A stretch of 64,000 nt of DNA from Moniliella sp. 'wahieum' (Eukaryota > Basidiomycota > Moniliellomycetes > Moniliellales > Moniliellaceae): positions 124,001 through 188,000 of the forward strand of contig RSEE01000032.1 in assembly GCA_003971905.1 (NCBI GenBank), in the 5' to 3' direction. The notes under the pieces are model-generated. The model made no database searches and was not told the origin of the DNA. It saw only the letters and a list, made by a program, of their open reading frames with translations. Positions 61,910-64,000 of the stretch are shown here, in pieces. Made by a program: the position numbers and the translations under genes. Each line of letters begins with the position of its first letter. Position 1 is the first letter of the stretch.

Positions 61910-63349
61910 TCACAACCCCCTAACCCCTATCGGTGTCACCGGCCAGCCAGCCACGCCTCCACCGCTCCGCGCCAGCGCCCCATATACGCCCAGTCGTCCC
62001 TCCACCCGCCGCCGCCACGTCCACGCCCGCTGCGCATCGGTCAAAACAGACGTGGCGTGCTCCAACCCAATCGCGTAGTCGTGCAGATCCAGCACCCCGC
62101 ATTGGACCGAGGCACCAGTCCCACTTCAGCAGCCGTCTCCGCCACCTCGTCGCCCCGCCAGTCAACTGACCGGTAATCCTCTGCCACCTGCAACTCAGCC
62201 ACCCCTTCTTCGGCCGAGGTGCCGGCGATCAGCCCCATCTCCACCTCCGCCCCAGTACTTGGCAGGCCAGCTGCCCCGCCCACCAGTACTGCCCCTGGTA
62301 TATGCAGTCGTTCCACCGCTTTGCCCACCGCATACGCACCTGGGCTGATGAAACCAGTTCCGCCCCCTTCAAAACGGTTGAAAGAGAGGATGCCGCGTCA
62401 GCTGGGTCAGGGCTTGTTCGCCCATAGCCGCGCTCACTAGCCGCACCGACACGAGTCGGTCGGGACCCTGGCCACCGAGGTGAAGTAAGGAGGCCAATGA
62501 CCAAGTACGGTAGTTCCCTGGCCAGCCGATTGTATGGAACACACTCCCTGGTGTATGGTGCTCCGGACCGACACGCCAAATTTGCTCGTAGAAAGAAGCG
62601 TTGGAACGTATCCCCTTGGTGGCGGGAAAAAGAGTCGCGTCAGCAACCACCGCCGCACTCGTCGTACCTTCCAGCCCATCAGCCAGGAGCGTCACCGGCG
62701 CTGCCCATTCCTTCTTGTCCCGCCAGCACCCCTGCCACCCCAATCTTGTGTGCCGATTCGGGGTGTCGATCCCATATCACGTCCGTCTGCTGGGCCGGCA
62801 CAATGTTCACCCCCATGCGCGTTGCCTTTTAGCCAGAGCCGCGATGAGCGCCGTCGTAGAGACGATCTGTCGGTCCCGCAGGCCCGTCGATGTCAACCCC
62901 CGAAACTTCTTCAGTGAAAGGGGATAGTGGCGGGAAGGAGTGAGAAAGTAGGCGCGCTCATCCGTAGTGGTGTGCAGCTCAACTGGGCCTGCGAAGTGCC
63001 ACGACGGCAATAGACTTTGCAGTGCACTGGTATTGACCACATCGTGCGTTCCGCCCACGCAACGGGCGAGAAAGGAACGTCAAGCACGCTGATCCGCACT
63101 GTGTCCTTTTCCTCCTGAGCCAGTTGGGCAGCCTTGACTGCTGCGCTGAGTCCGGCTGGACCGGCGCCAAGAATTAAGACATCGCACGTGTCCTGGGACC
63201 CCCTTTCCGGATCCCAACTTCCATGTCGGGGGGGTAGGAAGTGGCGATTCGTCGAAGATGAGGGAGAAAAAAGTAGAGTGTCGTAGGAGGGGAACAGAAC
63301 GGGTGGTGGATGGAAGAGTCGAGGCGGAGAGGGCACGGACTAGGGCCAT
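61910..63349 (-). CDS. ETF-ubiquinone oxidoreductase-like flavoprotein, no Fe-S domain
   Basis: ETF-QO (yeast Cir2) passes electrons from ETF to ubiquinone in the mitochondrial inner membrane. The start at 63349 gives MALVRALSASTLPSTTRSVP, rich in Ser/Arg without acids, a good mitochondrial presequence. After a frame break: CDVLILGAGPAGLSAAVKAA QLAQEEKDTVRISVLD (FAD-binding GxGxxG), HDVVNTSALQSLLPSWHFAG, YEQIWRVGPEHHTPGSVFHT IGWPGNYRT (ETF-QO has LKELW...PG-x-V-x-HT-x-GWP) and VERLHIPGAVLVGGAAGLPS TGAEVEMGLIAGT (ETF-QO FPGG-x-LIG-x-S-x-G). The frame stops at 61910 after RLGVYGALARSGGG. The C-terminal 4Fe-4S domain of about 130 residues is missing. Frame breaks at about 63210, 63070, 62900, 62800, 62700, 62380, 62090. 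Either a divergent paralog or a shortened gene. Confidence 0.6.
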
Positions 63350-64000
63350 CGTGGCAAGACACGAATACCGTCGCCATCCTAGCACCATTGCTTCGGCCTC
63401 TCAGATCTCAGGCGAGAAGGACGGCGCGAGGAAGATTACCTAATGCAGCGTAAAAAAAGCCACGAAACACTGCGCAAAATGGGACAGTATCATGCATCAG
63501 ATCGATCATCGATTTTCGGCTGATTCATCAGGCCTTCGGCCTTGGTTACATCACTCCTCCCTCTTCGCCTACGATCGCCTACGAGGATCAGGCCAGCAGG
63601 GTGGCGATCACCGACGTCCCGCTCGCTCGCCCGGCACATTTGCAGACCCCTCGCGCTCCCCCTAGTAGGAGACCAATGGTGTTGCCAGTAAGTCAGGAAC
63701 CCCTCTGCCGCCATTAAATTCATCTCCAAATTGATCTAGCCCTAGGGGGTACGGATGAAGCTGATGAGAATAAGCGCCATACAGGGCATTGTTTGTCATC
63801 GTCTCTCCCTTGCTGTTCCGTCCTCTACCCTGGCCTCACCGGTCACCCCGCAAGCAGCCCCGACCCCGTCATCGATAGCACTCACTATCTGTGGCGATTC
63901 CTCCTCTATCTCTCCGCTAGTGTCGATAGCCCCAAGGGATCGGGAGGTCTCGCCAACTCGTCCCTGTGGTTTGTGTTTTTTTGGCGAATGCCAGTATGGA
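63350..64000. other. upstream region, no gene seen
   Basis: About 650 bp to the window edge. An ATCGATCATCGAT motif at 63501 repeats one found in other gene-free stretches. A run of short CT-rich segments follows. A gene may begin beyond the edge. Confidence 0.45.

Overview
The window is nuclear DNA of a fungus. Three things point there. One continuous pyrimidine gene (54.4-61.5 kb) carries glutaminase, carbamoyl-phosphate synthetase, a dihydroorotase-like domain without its metal-binding HxH, and aspartate transcarbamylase in the order of fungal Ura2. Introns are short (about 50-125 nt), start GTACGT/GTATGT/GTGCGT, and often have a CTAAC-type branch site 15-30 nt before the acceptor. Fungal-type OPT transporter, alpha-arrestin and Ymc1-type carrier genes are present. 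A GCP4/5/6-class gene and HOP2 argue against a Saccharomyces-like yeast. I cannot place it more finely.

Layout: 0.2-1.3 kb, a repetitive S/Y/G/N-rich protein (-). 1.3-6.3 kb, a gene-poor stretch with clustered short motifs and one LysM-like fragment. 6.3-8.6 kb, NEDD8 (+) and a GT90 glycosyltransferase (-). 9.9-13.1 kb, the rRNA cytidine acetyltransferase NAT10/Kre33 (+). 13.4-15.2 kb, an alpha-arrestin (+). 15.8-17.1 kb, an unrecognised coiled-coil protein (-). 17.3-26.3 kb, GCP2, KTI12 and SAGA ADA1 on plus and a second gamma-tubulin complex protein on minus. 26.5-34.9 kb, GluRS (+), PTPA (-), LSM3 (+), HOP2 (-), ALG8 (+). 35.5-39.8 kb, a double-domain PrxQ peroxiredoxin (-), a mitochondrial carrier (-), RRP40 (+). 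41.8-44.6 kb, an oligopeptide transporter (+). 45.4-49.2 kb, NUS1 (+) and MPP10 (-). 49.9-54.0 kb, a MAT2B-like reductase that runs in frame through a long charged helix into a Vps5-like PX-BAR protein (+). 54.4-63.3 kb, URA2 (-) and an ETF-QO-like flavoprotein without the iron-sulfur domain (-).

Most genes are housekeeping: ribosome assembly and RNA decay (NAT10, MPP10, RRP40, LSM3), tRNA charging and modification (GluRS, KTI12), microtubule nucleation (two GCPs), dolichol-linked glycosylation (NUS1, ALG8), pyrimidine synthesis, transport. They are dense and often divergently paired across 160-660 bp. They form no obvious pathway cluster.

Nearly every conserved gene is broken by one- or two-base indels, usually in short homopolymers, while the protein stays highly conserved on both sides. 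I read these as consensus-sequence errors, not gene decay, so coordinates span frame breaks. The most notable observations are the MAT2B/PX-BAR fusion, the tandem PrxQ gene with a displaced resolving cysteine, the Lys-to-Arg change in the KTI12 P-loop, and the SYG/N repeat protein. I found no convincing tRNA, rRNA, CRISPR array, transposon or virus-like element.
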